DNA of 64,000 bases from Chlamydiales bacterium. GTDB taxonomy: Bacteria > Chlamydiota > Chlamydiia > Chlamydiales > Simkaniaceae. The position numbers were made by a program, and so were the translations under genes. Shown piece by piece: positions 27,049 through 36,210 of this stretch (its first letter is position 1; each line of letters opens with the position of its first letter). The notes beneath the pieces were generated by a model. That model searched no databases, was not told the origin of the DNA, and worked only from the letters and a program-made list of their open reading frames with translations. The stretch is from positions 1 through 64,000 of the forward strand of contig JACKPO010000006.1 of assembly GCA_024233515.1 (NCBI GenBank), given 5' to 3'.

Positions 27049-30000
27049 TCAAAGAATCGATGTTGTCTTTCTGATTGCAATGACCGCTTTTTCGCCATTG
27101 AGATCCCAGGTTTCTCCTGTGGTTTTCTCAAATTTGACCTCGGTCGCAAGGACCTCTCCTTTGATGTAGTCGCCATGTTTATCAAAACATTCGCGGACAT
27201 AGGGAGAAGAGTCGATGATCATCTGAATACGGTCTGTGACCTCGAAGTCTTGACTGCGGCGCTGCGTATTCACCTTATTGACGATTTCCCGCGCGAGCCC
27301 CTCTAGCTTAAGAGCCTCATCAAGGGTCGTATCGAGAGCGATGGTAATCGCTCCCTCTGCCTTTGCAATCGTTCCCTCTTTGACTTTCCGGTCAATGAGG
27401 ATATCTTCCGAGGTAATAGGGAAAGATTCACCGTCGATTTTCAGGTCATAGGAACCTCTATCCAGCGCATTTGCTGGAAGGGCAAGGATTGCCGCCTGCA
27501 CCTTTTTCATGAGCGGCCCTGCGCGGCGTCCCAGGGTTTTGAAATTGGGTTTCATTGAGGTTTCCACAAATCCTTTCTCATCGGTGTGGTATTCGATCGC
27601 TTTCACATTGAGCTCATCCAAAATAAGATGCTCTTGAGCCTGGAGCAATTTGATCACCTCAGGATCAGAAGAAATAAGATCGGCCTTGGCAAGAGGTTGG
27701 CGGACCTTCATTTTGTGCTCCTTACGGAGGGCGTGACCCATGCTGACCGCTGATTGAACAGAGGCCATCTCTTGCTCTAACCGCTCATCTCGAAGTGTTC
27801 CGTTATAGGCAGGGAAGTCGCAGAGGTGAACCGACTCGGGATCGTCTTTCGTTTTTAGATCTTGGTAAATCGCTTCACTCATAAAGGGTACGAAGGGAGC
27901 TGCCACTTTTGAGAGCTCGAATAAGACTGTGTAGAGGGTTTGGAACGCTTCGCTTCGATCACTCCCCCCTTCATCAGACCAGAAACGGGAGCGATTGCGA
28001 CGGATGTACCAGTTGGTGAGCTCCTCAATAAAATCAACAAAGGGATCAACGGCTTGACTTAAGGCATACCCATCCATCCCCTTCTCCACATCTTGAATCA
28101 GCTTCTGCAGTTTGGAAAGGATCCAAAGGTCGATATCGGTCTTTGGTTTTGATCCATCAGGCTTCCAGTCGTAGATGTTTGCGTACGTTGCAAGGAAAAC
28201 ATAGGAGTTCCAAAGCGGGATGAGAAACTGCCGCAGGACAAGCTCAACGCCCCGTTCGCAGAACCGAAGATCGTCCGCTTGAACCACAGGACTATGAAGC
28301 AAATAGAGGCGAATCGCGTCGGCCCCATACTGATTCATCACAATTTCTGGCTCAGGATAGTTTTTGAGCCGTTTCGACATCTTTGCCCCATCTTCTGCCA
28401 GGATGATTCCATTCACAATGACATTTTTAAACGCAGGCTTGTCAAAAAGAGCGGTCGATAAAATATTAAGCGTATAAAACCAAGCGCGCGTCTGATCGAG
28501 CCCTTCAGCAATAAAGTCAGCAGGAAACCCATCCATCGTCTCCTTCTCGTTCTCGAAGGGATAGTGGTTTTGAGCATAAGGCATCGATCCCGATTCAAAC
28601 CAACAGTCAAAGACTTCGCTGACCCTGGTATAAACCTTCCCATTTTCTTCAAATGTGAGGGTATCGATATGGTGACGGTGGAGATCCTTGATCTTTTTTC
28701 CCGTCCGTTTTTCTAAATCTTCCACGCTACTGATCACGATGATGTCTCCATCGCTACTTCTCCAGAGCGGAATCGGTGTTCCCCAGTAGCGATTCCGGCT
28801 GATCGCCCAGTCGCGAGCATTCTCGAGCCACTTCCCAAACCGCCCATGCTTTAAATGGCCAGGGACCCAGTGAATATGTTCGTTGTTGGCGACGATTTTA
28901 TCTTTAAACTTTTCGACTGCGACAAACCATGTGCTCACCGCTTTGTAGATGAGAGGAGTATCGGAGCGCCAGCAGAAAGGATACCGGTGACGAATGGTCC
29001 CCTGATGGAACATCCGCCCCATCTCTTTGATCCGCTTCATGAGCTGCTTATCGGCATCCTTGACATACTTCCCTTCTAGATCGGGAATCTCCGCTGTAAA
29101 TTTTCCATTCTGATCGACAGGACAAACGATTTCAATCTCTGCGCTTTTACAAGCATAAAAGTCGACTTCCCCAAAGGCTGGCGCAGAATGGACAATCCCT
29201 GTTCCTTCCTCTTCTCCCACAGATTCCTCTGCAATTACGGTAAAGCTATTGGGGCTTGCCTCTTTGACAAAATAGTCAAACATCGGGGTATACCGCTGTC
29301 CTAAGAGTTTTTTTCCCTTGAAGGTTTCCATCACCTCAAAGTCCTCTTTTAGGATCGCTTCAACCCGCGCTTTCCCTAAGATGTAGGTCTTCTCCCCTTT
29401 TCTGACCTTCGCATACTCCAACTCTTCCCCAACCATCAGGGCCAAGTTTGAAGGCAATGTCCAAGGAGTTGTCGTCCATACAAGGAAAGACGTTCCCGGT
29501 TCCTCAGCAAGGGGAAATTCCACCACAATCGAAGGATCATCGACATCTTGATAATTGAGATTCGCTTCGAAATTTGAAAGGGGTGTTCCAAGCTGCGCCG
29601 AAAATGGCATCACCTTATACCCTTCGTAGACGAGCTCTTTTTTCCAAAGCTCTCCAAAGATCCACCAGACAGACTCCATAAACGTCGGGTCCATCGTCAT
29701 GTAGGTTTGATCGAAATCCACCCAACGCCCCATTCGGTTCACCGTCTTTTTCCACTCTTCCGAATAGCGCATCACAATGCTGCGACACTCTTCGTTGAAT
29801 TTCGCAATCCCAAATTGCTCAATCTCGGCCGCACCGGAAAGCTCAAGGGCCTTTTCGATCTCCATCTCGACAGGAAGTCCGTGGGTATCCCATCCAAAAC
29901 GACGAGGTACGTAGTATCCCTTCATCGTTTTGTATCTTGGAATAACATCCTTAATCGTCCCCGCTAGAAGGTGGCCATAATGGGGGAGTCCCGTGGCAAA

Positions 30001-30138
30001 CGGGGGGCCATCATACTGGGTGAACAAAGGACGATCGGTCCTCTCTTCAACGGACTTCTTAAAGATTTTTCCTTTCTCCCAAAGGGCCTGGATCCGCTCC
30101 TCCCTTTCTGGGAAACTTTCCTTTCGATTCTCAAACAT
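27049..30138 (-). CDS. ileS: Isoleucyl-tRNA synthetase
   Basis: 1029 residues from ATG 30138, which follows AAAGGA at good spacing; the frame extends six codons further to a TTG, which I reject. Class I synthetase: HIGH box as H53-Y-G-H56 in TGLPHYGHLLAGT, and the KMSKS loop as KMSKR at 586-590. Between them lies the editing (CP1) domain with FLVWTTTPWTLPSNLAL. The anticodon-binding region contains LTNWYIRRNRSRFW. The length and the lack of a C-terminal zinc finger fit the eukaryote-like IleS2 type found in chlamydiae. It charges tRNA-Ile in the cytoplasm. Confidence 0.96.
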   Translation of the reverse strand: MFENRKESFPEREERIQALWEKGKIFKKSVEERTDRPLFTQYDGPPFATGLPHYGHLLAGTIKDVIPRYKTMKGYYVPRRFGWDTHGLPVEMEIEKALELSGAAEIEQFGIAKFNEECRSIVMRYSEEWKKTVNRMGRWVDFDQTYMTMDPTFMESVWWIFGELWKKELVYEGYKVMPFSAQLGTPLSNFEANLNYQDVDDPSIVVEFPLAEEPGTSFLVWTTTPWTLPSNLALMVGEELEYAKVRKGEKTYILGKARVEAILKEDFEVMETFKGKKLLGQRYTPMFDYFVKEASPNSFTVIAEESVGEEEGTGIVHSAPAFGEVDFYACKSAEIEIVCPVDQNGKFTAEIPDLEGKYVKDADKQLMKRIKEMGRMFHQGTIRHRYPFCWRSDTPLIYKAVSTWFVAVEKFKDKIVANNEHIHWVPGHLKHGRFGKWLENARDWAISRNRYWGTPIPLWRSSDGDIIVISSVEDLEKRTGKKIKDLHRHHIDTLTFEENGKVYTRVSEVFDCWFESGSMPYAQNHYPFENEKETMDGFPADFIAEGLDQTRAWFYTLNILSTALFDKPAFKNVIVNGIILAEDGAKMSKRLKNYPEPEIVMNQYGADAIRLYLLHSPVVQADDLRFCERGVELVLRQFLIPLWNSYVFLATYANIYDWKPDGSKPKTDIDLWILSKLQKLIQDVEKGMDGYALSQAVDPFVDFIEELTNWYIRRNRSRFWSDEGGSDRSEAFQTLYTVLFELSKVAAPFVPFMSEAIYQDLKTKDDPESVHLCDFPAYNGTLRDERLEQEMASVQSAVSMGHALRKEHKMKVRQPLAKADLISSDPEVIKLLQAQEHLILDELNVKAIEYHTDEKGFVETSMKPNFKTLGRRAGPLMKKVQAAILALPANALDRGSYDLKIDGESFPITSEDILIDRKVKEGTIAKAEGAITIALDTTLDEALKLEGLAREIVNKVNTQRRSQDFEVTDRIQMIIDSSPYVRECFDKHGDYIKGEVLATEVKFEKTTGETWDLNGEKAVIAIRKTTSIL

Positions 30139-30271
30139 AGTGGATTCCTTTCGCAAAACTCAAAAGTTTACTCCCTTATCTTTTATTAATCAACCAGGCC
30201 CCCCTTGCCCCAAATCCCTTAACCTGCTAATATAGAATACATTAATACGCAAACGCCTGGTCATAAGCACT

Positions 30272-30301
30272 TTGCGTATAAACTCCAAACTATGATATAA
30301 T
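30272..30301 (+). promoter_or_regulatory. Promoter of ssrA
   Basis: TTGCGT at 30272-30277, an 18-base spacer and a perfect TATAAT at 30296-30301. Transcription would begin at or next to the tmRNA 5' end at 30309. Confidence 0.75.
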
Positions 30302-30308
30302 CATCATT

Positions 30309-30721
30309 GGGGGTGCACCGGTTTCGACTTGGAAACAAAGTACCGATGGCATGCAGAGGATTCGGTTGGCCTCTTAAAAAAGCCGAAACGACATAACTGT
30401 CAATACAAAAAAAGCTGAGATCATTTCTCTCTTCGGAGAGGCGCCTGCAAAGGCTGATCAAAGACTTGTTGCTTAAGACCTAACCCGTCGTTTAGCAACC
30501 GATCCTTCAAGATTGGACCAGGGATCTTGAAAAGGTCGTCAGAGATCTTGGTATGAGCGGCGCCGCTTGACTTCCAGAGGCACCGTTTCGAGATTAAAGG
30601 AAGTGTATAAGTCCCTAGTGGGGTTCCTTACAGCAAGACTTATACTAAAGATAAGGAAATAAGCATGTAGGCATTGTTATAGAGTTTGCTAAGGACGAGA
30701 GTTCGATTCTCTCCACCTCCA
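30309..30721 (+). ncRNA. ssrA: tmRNA
   Basis: One-piece tmRNA of 413 bases. The 5' end GGGGGTGCACCGGTTTCGAC and 3' end with T arm GAGAGTTCGATTCTC and acceptor CACCTCC pair as the tRNA-like half (7 bp, one G-U). The reading frame for the degradation tag ends ...KADQRLVA followed by TAA at about 30472-30474; the middle AEIISLFGE resembles the chlamydial tag core EIISLF. The resume codon is probably AAT just after ACTGTC, giving about 24 residues. tmRNA with SmpB frees stalled ribosomes and marks the broken protein for proteolysis. CCA is not encoded. Confidence 0.95.
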
Positions 30722-30727
30722 AAAATA

Positions 30728-30754
30728 AAACCACGCAAAAAGCGTGGTTTTTTT
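30728..30754 (+). terminator. Intrinsic terminator of ssrA
   Basis: AAACCACGC, loop AAAAA, GCGTGGTTT followed by TTTT, starting 7 bases after the tmRNA end. Confidence 0.9.
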
Positions 30755-30996
<242 letters not shown>

Positions 30997-31013
30997 ACCT
31001 TGACAAAGGTTAT

Positions 31014-31042
31014 AAAAGCCTGCCAGATTTTGGTAGGCTTTT
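31014..31042. terminator. Terminator after the AAA ATPase gene
   Basis: AAAAGCCTGCCA, loop GATTT, TGGTAGGCTTTT with a single mismatch, directly past the minus-strand stop at 31046. Confidence 0.7.
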
Positions 31043-31045
31043 TGT

Positions 31046-32239
31046 TTAAATAGAATTCTCTGGAATTTCCGGTATTGCGCGCTTCATGAATTGATCAAAA
31101 AGCGGCACGGTAAAAGCGATACAGCCATACGAGGGACTATAGACCATTCCTTTTTTCATTAGGTTTGCCCGTGTCGGACTCAATGACGACACCTTGCATC
31201 CAAACTTGATGGCAATATCTCCAACCTTGTAAGGACCTTCACCAAGCTCGGCCATCATTCTCAAAAAGTTCTTCTCAGTAGGAGTAAGTCGGTCAAATCG
31301 AACCTTGAAGAAGTTTTCGTCTAGTAGATGAATCACTTCTGGAGTTGCCTCCTCCACAGCCTTTAGCGGTATCGGACTTGAGTCCGCCAAGTTCCATACT
31401 TTGTACCCCCACTCCTGAACGAAATACGGATATCCTTGTGTTAACTCATAAATCGCATCAAGAGCTGGCTCCGTAAATTCGACCCCTTCGAGCAAGGCAG
31501 GCTCGGCCAAACCTTTGAAAGCATCCCCTTTTGACAATGCTCCGACCTCTGGGTAGTTGAATAGACGTTCAGCATACGACTTGGACTCTCCGGCAAGACC
31601 GGGAAGAACAGGAAGCCCAGCTCCGAGGAGCACCATGGGTAATTGCTTTTGCTGAAGTTTGTGCATTGCCATAATCAAAGCACCAAACTCTTTCTTGGAT
31701 AGATACTGTAGTTCATCCACCAAGATAGCAATGGCACAACCACGGTCTAGGGCCGCTTCTCCAATCGCAACAAAAAGCTGAGGAAGATCGATCTCGATGT
31801 CACCGCTATCTGCACTACCTTCCTCTGGATCAATGTCTAAGCTGAGAGAGACGTCTCCATACGTGAGCTTAAGTGCCCCCATAAAACTGCGAAGCACTCC
31901 CAACGCTCTCTTCGCCTTATCTCCTGCACCAGCCATACGATCGATGCTAAAGAGAAGTGTGCGCAGCTCAGGTACTAGCAGATTGCCCAGAGATTTATTT
32001 TCATGCGCCTCGATAAAGATTGTCTGGAATCCAGCGTCCTTGGCACTCCCTTCGATTTTGTTAAGAAGTACCGTCTTGCCAACTCCACGAAGGCCAATCA
32101 AAAGTAAACTTTTCTCAGGGCGCCCGGCCTTAATCCGCCCTAGCAAAACATCCGCCTGCTCCAGAATCGGATCTCTACCAACCAGTTCGGGTGGTGGAGC
32201 GCCAGCTCCAGGAGAATATGGGTTTCTGATGCGATCCAT
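31046..32239 (-). CDS. AAA-family ATPase with C-terminal winged-helix region
   Basis: 397 residues. NPYSPGAGAPPPELVGRDP at the start leads into a P-loop domain: Walker A G49-L-R-G-V-G-K-T56 and Walker B ILVDELQYL (D175, E176), with LGAGLPVLPGL as a sensor-like strand. The last third (FDRLTPTEKNFLRMMAELGE, then KFGCKVSSLSPTRANLMKKG) reads like a winged helix. This is the Orc/STAND-like AAA_16 architecture, which is widespread on plasmids and islands; its role is unclear (DNA-bound switch or regulator). It sits next to the duplicated tmRNA ends and before a run of AT-rich repeated sequence, so it is probably part of an acquired segment. Confidence 0.82.
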   Translation of the reverse strand: MDRIRNPYSPGAGAPPPELVGRDPILEQADVLLGRIKAGRPEKSLLLIGLRGVGKTVLLNKIEGSAKDAGFQTIFIEAHENKSLGNLLVPELRTLLFSIDRMAGAGDKAKRALGVLRSFMGALKLTYGDVSLSLDIDPEEGSADSGDIEIDLPQLFVAIGEAALDRGCAIAILVDELQYLSKKEFGALIMAMHKLQQKQLPMVLLGAGLPVLPGLAGESKSYAERLFNYPEVGALSKGDAFKGLAEPALLEGVEFTEPALDAIYELTQGYPYFVQEWGYKVWNLADSSPIPLKAVEEATPEVIHLLDENFFKVRFDRLTPTEKNFLRMMAELGEGPYKVGDIAIKFGCKVSSLSPTRANLMKKGMVYSPSYGCIAFTVPLFDQFMKRAIPEIPENSI

Positions 32240-32394
32240 CGATGGTTTCCTCCATTAAACTTATATCAGGTTATAGATAGTTATAGCATAAAACCAATAT
32301 AACTAGCTATAACGAACTATATCTCATAAGAGATTCACCCCGTTTGGCCGTATTCATCAAAATACGGCCATTTTTCGGCCAATTGGGCCCACCC
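32240..32394. promoter_or_regulatory. AT-rich control region and hairpin
   Basis: Before the ATPase start there are repeated near-palindromic TATAAC/GTTATA units (GGTTATAGATAGTTATAGC, then ATATAACTAGCTATAACG), which look like operator sites. A perfect hairpin TGGCCGTATT-CATCAA-AATACGGCCA with TTTTT (32345-32375) ends the region. Confidence 0.45.
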
Positions 32395-32587
32395 AAAAGT
32401 TCTGAACTTGTCTCTCCACCTCCATTCGATAAGAATAGGAAGATAGAAAAGCCCAGATTTGTTTCAAATTTCTGTGAATGTGACGCATGTCAAGCCTCTC
32501 GGCTTGACAAGGAGCATGAGTCAGAAAGATGGGCCGAATCTGGGCTTTTCTACTTTCTAGAATTGTCGAATGGAGGTGGTAACCTCC
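32395..32587. repeat. 193-bp flanking repeat, left copy
   Basis: Begins AAAAGTTCTGAACTTGTCTC and ends GGTGGTAACCTCC. The same 193 bases occur in the same orientation at 35125-35317 with only a few differences. Inside is a long imperfect inverted repeat (CCTCCATTCGA...AGAAAAGCCCAGATT against AATCTGGGCTTTTCT...TCGAATGGAGG) and a central perfect hairpin GTCAAGCC-TCTC-GGCTTGAC. TCTCTCCACCTCCA near the left end equals the tmRNA 3' terminus. Confidence 0.92.
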
Positions 32588-32710
32588 CATTTTTTATATC
32601 TTATTCATTTCCAATAAATTGAATTTAATATTTTTCTTACTAGGAAGTTCTTGACTTCCTAGCGCTTCCGTGTTAAATTCCTAGTTAAAATTGAAAGACT
32701 GGGATACAAA

Positions 32711-34054
32711 ATGCTCGAAGAATTTCTTAGCCAGAATGAAGGAAAAACCCTTGAATTCAAGGAAAATACAGCCAATCTAAAAGGCATTGTTAAATCAATC
32801 ATCGCATTTGCAAACACTGCTGGAGGAGTGATCTTAATCGGGGTCAGAAATCACAGTAAAGAAATTATTGGACTTAAAAACCCTTTACTTGAAGAGGAGA
32901 AAATCGCAAATGCAGTTGCAGATAGTATAAGCCCCCTTATGATCGCTTCAATAGAAATCACTTCTTATAGGAATAAGGAACTACTCGTGATTCGAATTCC
33001 TCATTTAGCAGGCCCCTACTACTTGAAACAGGATGGAGAAGAGGGCGGCACGTTTATTCGCCTAGGCTCCACAAACCGCAAAGCAGATACAGAAACACTA
33101 AAAACTCTGAGATTATTTGCTTCCAACATCTCATTTGACGAACTTCCTTCGTTAAAAGGGAATGTAGACGATCTTTACCTGAAAGAGACATTTCACAACG
33201 TCAATAAATCTCCAACAAAAAAGCAGTGTCAAATGCTAGGAATCTATTCCGAACATTTTGGAGAAGTGAAGCCTTCTATTGGAGGTATTTTACTCTTTAG
33301 CCCTGAGCGTACGGCAGTTTTCCCCGACTCAGCTATTCGATGTGCTTACTTTAAAGGAAATACAAAGGAAAAAATTCTTAATCACACAGACATCATCGCC
33401 CCCCTACCTTCAGCAGTAGAAGAAATAATTGCCTTTATTGAAAGACACTCCACAAAAGAAGCTTTCATTGGGAAGACTAAAAGAATCGATGTACCGCAAT
33501 ATCCTCCTGAAGCACTTCGAGAATTAGTGGTTAATGCCCTAGTGCATGCCGATTATTCTATGAGGGGTTCTCAGGTTCAGATAGCTCTTTTCTTTGATCG
33601 CATCGAAATCACTAATCCGGGAGGGCTGCCTTTTGGACAAACAATGGCAAAAGCTCTATCAGGGTACTCTCGTTTAAGAAATCATGTCATTGGTCGTGTA
33701 TTTAGAGAGTTAAAATATATAGAACAATGGGGCTCAGGTCTACAGAGAATCCGCGCTATTTGTAAAAAGTTGGGGCTAAAACCTCCTAAATTTGAGGAGC
33801 AAGACAACCACTTTAGAGCAATTTTATATTCTACTAAGGAAAGTCATGAAAAATATTCTCAAGATGAGCAAATTTTGATTAACTACTTAGTAAAGCACAA
33901 CACAATTCAAACATCAGAAGCTGCCAAACTATGGAAATTATCAGATCGAGCCACTAGAACACGTCTTTCAAAAATGATAAAAGAAGGAATTATCATCCGT
34001 ATTTCAACTTCTCCAAAAGATCCACATGCTGTATTTGTGTTGAAAAACGATTAG
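32711..34054 (+). CDS. AlbA/Schlafen-type ATP-binding regulator
   Basis: 447 residues. The N-terminal AlbA_2 domain is clear: E16-FKEN, then VKSIIAFANTAGGVILIGV and GTFIRLGSTNRKAD up to residue 125. The middle holds an ATPase-type (HATPase_c_4) module with LRELVVNALVHADYSMRGS, IEITNPGGLPFG and EQWGSGLQRI. The end has a winged helix (TSEAAKLWKLSDRATRTRL). Proteins of this build are taken as DNA-binding regulators or defence-associated switches; their activity is not well defined. It lies alone on the plus strand within the module bounded by the 193-bp repeats and convergent with the yjdF-mepB pair. Confidence 0.88.
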   Translation: MLEEFLSQNEGKTLEFKENTANLKGIVKSIIAFANTAGGVILIGVRNHSKEIIGLKNPLLEEEKIANAVADSISPLMIASIEITSYRNKELLVIRIPHLAGPYYLKQDGEEGGTFIRLGSTNRKADTETLKTLRLFASNISFDELPSLKGNVDDLYLKETFHNVNKSPTKKQCQMLGIYSEHFGEVKPSIGGILLFSPERTAVFPDSAIRCAYFKGNTKEKILNHTDIIAPLPSAVEEIIAFIERHSTKEAFIGKTKRIDVPQYPPEALRELVVNALVHADYSMRGSQVQIALFFDRIEITNPGGLPFGQTMAKALSGYSRLRNHVIGRVFRELKYIEQWGSGLQRIRAICKKLGLKPPKFEEQDNHFRAILYSTKESHEKYSQDEQILINYLVKHNTIQTSEAAKLWKLSDRATRTRLSKMIKEGIIIRISTSPKDPHAVFVLKND

Positions 34055-34089
34055 TTCAACTTATTTATTGGAGCAGTTGGTTGAAGTAT

Positions 34090-34512
34090 TCATCTTCCAC
34101 GTTTTTTCTGCTTTTTCTTCTGTTGTCTAATTGCAAATTGTTCATCTATACGAGCTTGTTTCTGTGCGCTGCTGATTTTTTTTCTTTCCTTTTTCTTCTT
34201 CTCAAGCTCCTCCCTCATATAATCTTGTGCTAAAGTTGAAGGTCGAGTGGTGTCTTTTATTTTTTCCATTTCACGGCGTACTTCCCTCTGAACTCTTTTT
34301 GGATTCTTTCTCTGGATTTGTACATCAATGTTTCGCGCTTCTCCAAAGTTTAGCTCTTGGTAATTATTCAGAACAAAATCATAAATCTCAGGGTCAGAGG
34401 GCTCACCACCAAAAATATGTCGTGCTACTGCATAACCTTCTTTATCTGTTCGCTCAAAAGTCCCCACCCAAAACCGTTTTTCAAAAAATATTGTAGCTTT
34501 GATTGTAGCCAT
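34090..34512 (-). CDS. yjdF: YjdF (DUF2992) family protein
   Basis: 140 residues. The order ATIFFEKRFWVGTFERTDKE, ARHIFGGEPSDPEIYDFVLN, NPKRVQREVRREM and a lysine-rich tail KKKERKKISSAQKQ matches DUF2992/YjdF of Firmicutes. In Bacilli this gene is often controlled by a riboswitch that senses azaaromatic compounds; the protein's activity is not known. Here there is only a 10-base gap to the upstream mepB gene, so both form an operon, and I see no room for a riboswitch. The family is rare in chlamydiae as far as I know, which suggests acquisition. Confidence 0.85.
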   Translation of the reverse strand: MATIKATIFFEKRFWVGTFERTDKEGYAVARHIFGGEPSDPEIYDFVLNNYQELNFGEARNIDVQIQRKNPKRVQREVRREMEKIKDTTRPSTLAQDYMREELEKKKKERKKISSAQKQARIDEQFAIRQQKKKQKKRGR

Positions 34513-34522
34513 AAGTTTCTCT

Positions 34523-35062
34523 TCAACTGCTTTCGTGCAATAATTTCAGAATTTTCAAAGCATCAACGGGACTATCTTTCGGAATTTCTAAAAAATAATC
34601 TTTTTGCCATACCTGAGTATTCCTAGCCTGCCTACTATCTGTGATAGACCATGGGGGATACACTCTGATGGCTCTTTTACCTTCCGTTTTACCATTTGAA
34701 ATAATCCGGTGTTTGGCAAAGATTTTTTTTGGAAAGAAAAACTGTCCAAAATGCTTCTCAGTATGAACACTAAAAATAAATAAATCTACAGGATCACTCA
34801 TATCGTATGGCTGAATTGGACCATTTCCTAATCTTTTCCATATCGTGAAAAAGAATCCGACTTTTTTTGATGTAATTTTTCCTACTCGAAACTTACACAT
34901 CATCTCATTCAATTGAAAATCAAGAGCGCCATAATCAGCACTCTCTTTCTCTACTCGAATATTTGTTGCTTCGAGTCCATTTGGTTCATATGCAAGTTGT
35001 TGCGCCAACAAAAAGTCTGGATGCGCAACATCTAAAGGTGTTTGATTTCCACTACTACTCAT
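34523..35062 (-). CDS. mepB: MepB-family protein
   Basis: 179 residues. FQLNEMMCKFRVGKITSKKV, then FFFTIWKRLGNGPIQPYD, HFGQFFFPKKIFAKHRI, KRAIRVYPPWSITDSRQA and VWQKDYF follow the MepB (YmfB-like) family, known from the S. aureus mepRAB drug-response operon. Its biochemical role is not established. It is the first gene of a two-gene operon with yjdF; the 62 bases up to the right 193-bp repeat must hold the promoter. Both genes are known from drug- or small-molecule-response contexts in Firmicutes, so the operon may serve chemical stress. Confidence 0.85.
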   Translation of the reverse strand: MSSSGNQTPLDVAHPDFLLAQQLAYEPNGLEATNIRVEKESADYGALDFQLNEMMCKFRVGKITSKKVGFFFTIWKRLGNGPIQPYDMSDPVDLFIFSVHTEKHFGQFFFPKKIFAKHRIISNGKTEGKRAIRVYPPWSITDSRQARNTQVWQKDYFLEIPKDSPVDALKILKLLHESS

Positions 35063-35124
35063 GTACTATTTTCTTTGTTTAGTTATGCTGCCATTATATC
35101 TGGTATTTTTAGTTTACTCCAATT

Positions 35125-35317
35125 AAAAGTTCTGAACTTGTCTCTCCACCTCCATTCGATAAGAATTGGAAGATAGAAAAGCCCAGATTTGGTTCAGATT
35201 TCTACGAACGTGACGCATGTCAAGCCTCTCGGCTTGACAAGGAGCATGAGTCAGAAAGATGGGCCGAATCTGGGCTTTTCTACTTTCTAAAATTGTCGAA
35301 TGGAGGTGGTAACCTCC
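35125..35317. repeat. 193-bp flanking repeat, right copy
   Basis: Same orientation and length as the copy at 32395-32587, with only scattered substitutions (for example GAATTGG for GAATAGG, and ACGAACG for GTGAATG). The two copies enclose 2.5 kb with three genes. Confidence 0.92.
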
Positions 35318-35467
35318 AATTCGTTTTCCCCTTCGTTAGAAGGATTCCCAGCTCTTTTAGGTGCGATGAGGGAGAAGAGTCCTGGGCATACTCAAACAAC
35401 TCGTCAGTTGTCGTTACAATGTTTTTAATGGCTTTTTATTTCTCCCCCATGAGAAAATCAACAAGTG

Positions 35468-36171
35468 ATGAAAATTCGTTTAGCTCGCCTTAGTGAAATA
35501 GACCAGATCGAAGCATTAATGAAGGACTCCATGCGACAGTTGGGAGTTGGTCACTATCATCCAAAACAAATTGACGCTTGTTGCCGCTATGTTTGCATCC
35601 CTGTATAGCTGAATTAGTTTAAAATAGTAATAATTGAACAGAAGATTTTCATTGAAAATGAAGCGCGGAGAGCGAAGCTGGCTTCGTGTAAGCCAGCAAG
35701 ATCGAGCGTAAAATTTTCGGAGAAAAGATCTGGATGAATTGTTACTATTTTAAACTACTTTAGCTATATAGACAACTCATTGAAGATAAGACCTTTTTCG
35801 TCGTCGAAACGCTTGAGAAGAAAATGGTCGGATGTGGAGGATGGAGTTTTAGAGATAAGCTCTATGCAGGTCCCGCACAAACATCAATAGAAGGCAATAA
35901 GCTTAACCCTGCAAAAGACCCTGCCCGTATCAGGGCAATGTTCATTGATCCTTCCTGCAGTGGGCAAGGAATTGGCTCACTCATCCTAAAACACTCAGAA
36001 ATGAGTGCAAATGCGATGGGCTTTACCAAGGGTGCGCTGGGAGCTACGATGTCAGGCTTTGCCTTCTATCAAGCAAAAGGATGGTCCAAGATTTCTGAAG
36101 AAATGGCGCTCTTGCCCAATGGAATAAAGATCAAAGTCATCCAAATGGAAAAAGCTTTTTTCAGAAAGTAA
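35468..36171 (+). pseudogene. GNAT acetyltransferase gene split by a MITE
   Basis: The first block, 35468-35605, codes MKIRLARLSEIDQIEALM up to ...DACCRYVCIP. The second, from 35767 to 36171, codes RQLIEDKTFFVVETLEKKMV, then the acetyl-CoA motif RAMFIDPSCSGQGIGSLIL and FYQAKGWSKISE. A 161-bp MITE lies between. Simple removal of the element plus one TA leaves a one-base frame error, so the gene has a second lesion or the insertion was not clean. An internal ATG at 35824 could give a 115-residue fragment with the core acetyl-CoA site. Confidence 0.8.
35606..35766. mobile_element. MITE family 2, full-length copy (161 bp)
   Basis: TAGCTGAATTAGTTTAAAAT at the left, complement of TAGCTAAAGTAGTTTAAAAT at the right, TA on each side (35604-35605, 35767-35768). 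It is in the opposite orientation to the copy at 13856 and shares the interior GCGCGGAGAGCGAAGCTGGC. It breaks the GNAT gene. Confidence 0.9.
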
Positions 36172-36210
36172 TTTGTCCTGAGCAAAATTAAGGAGCAAAA
36201 TGAATGGATA

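Noticed and set aside
32344..32590. CRISPR-like or structured-RNA reading of the 193-bp repeat region
   Set aside because: Only two copies, 2.5 kb apart, without spacer regularity; a mobile or flanking repeat explains them better.
35063..35124. yjdF-type riboswitch before the mepB-yjdF operon
   Set aside because: Only 62 bases separate the mepB start from the repeat, too short for the known riboswitch, and no conserved stem pattern is visible.
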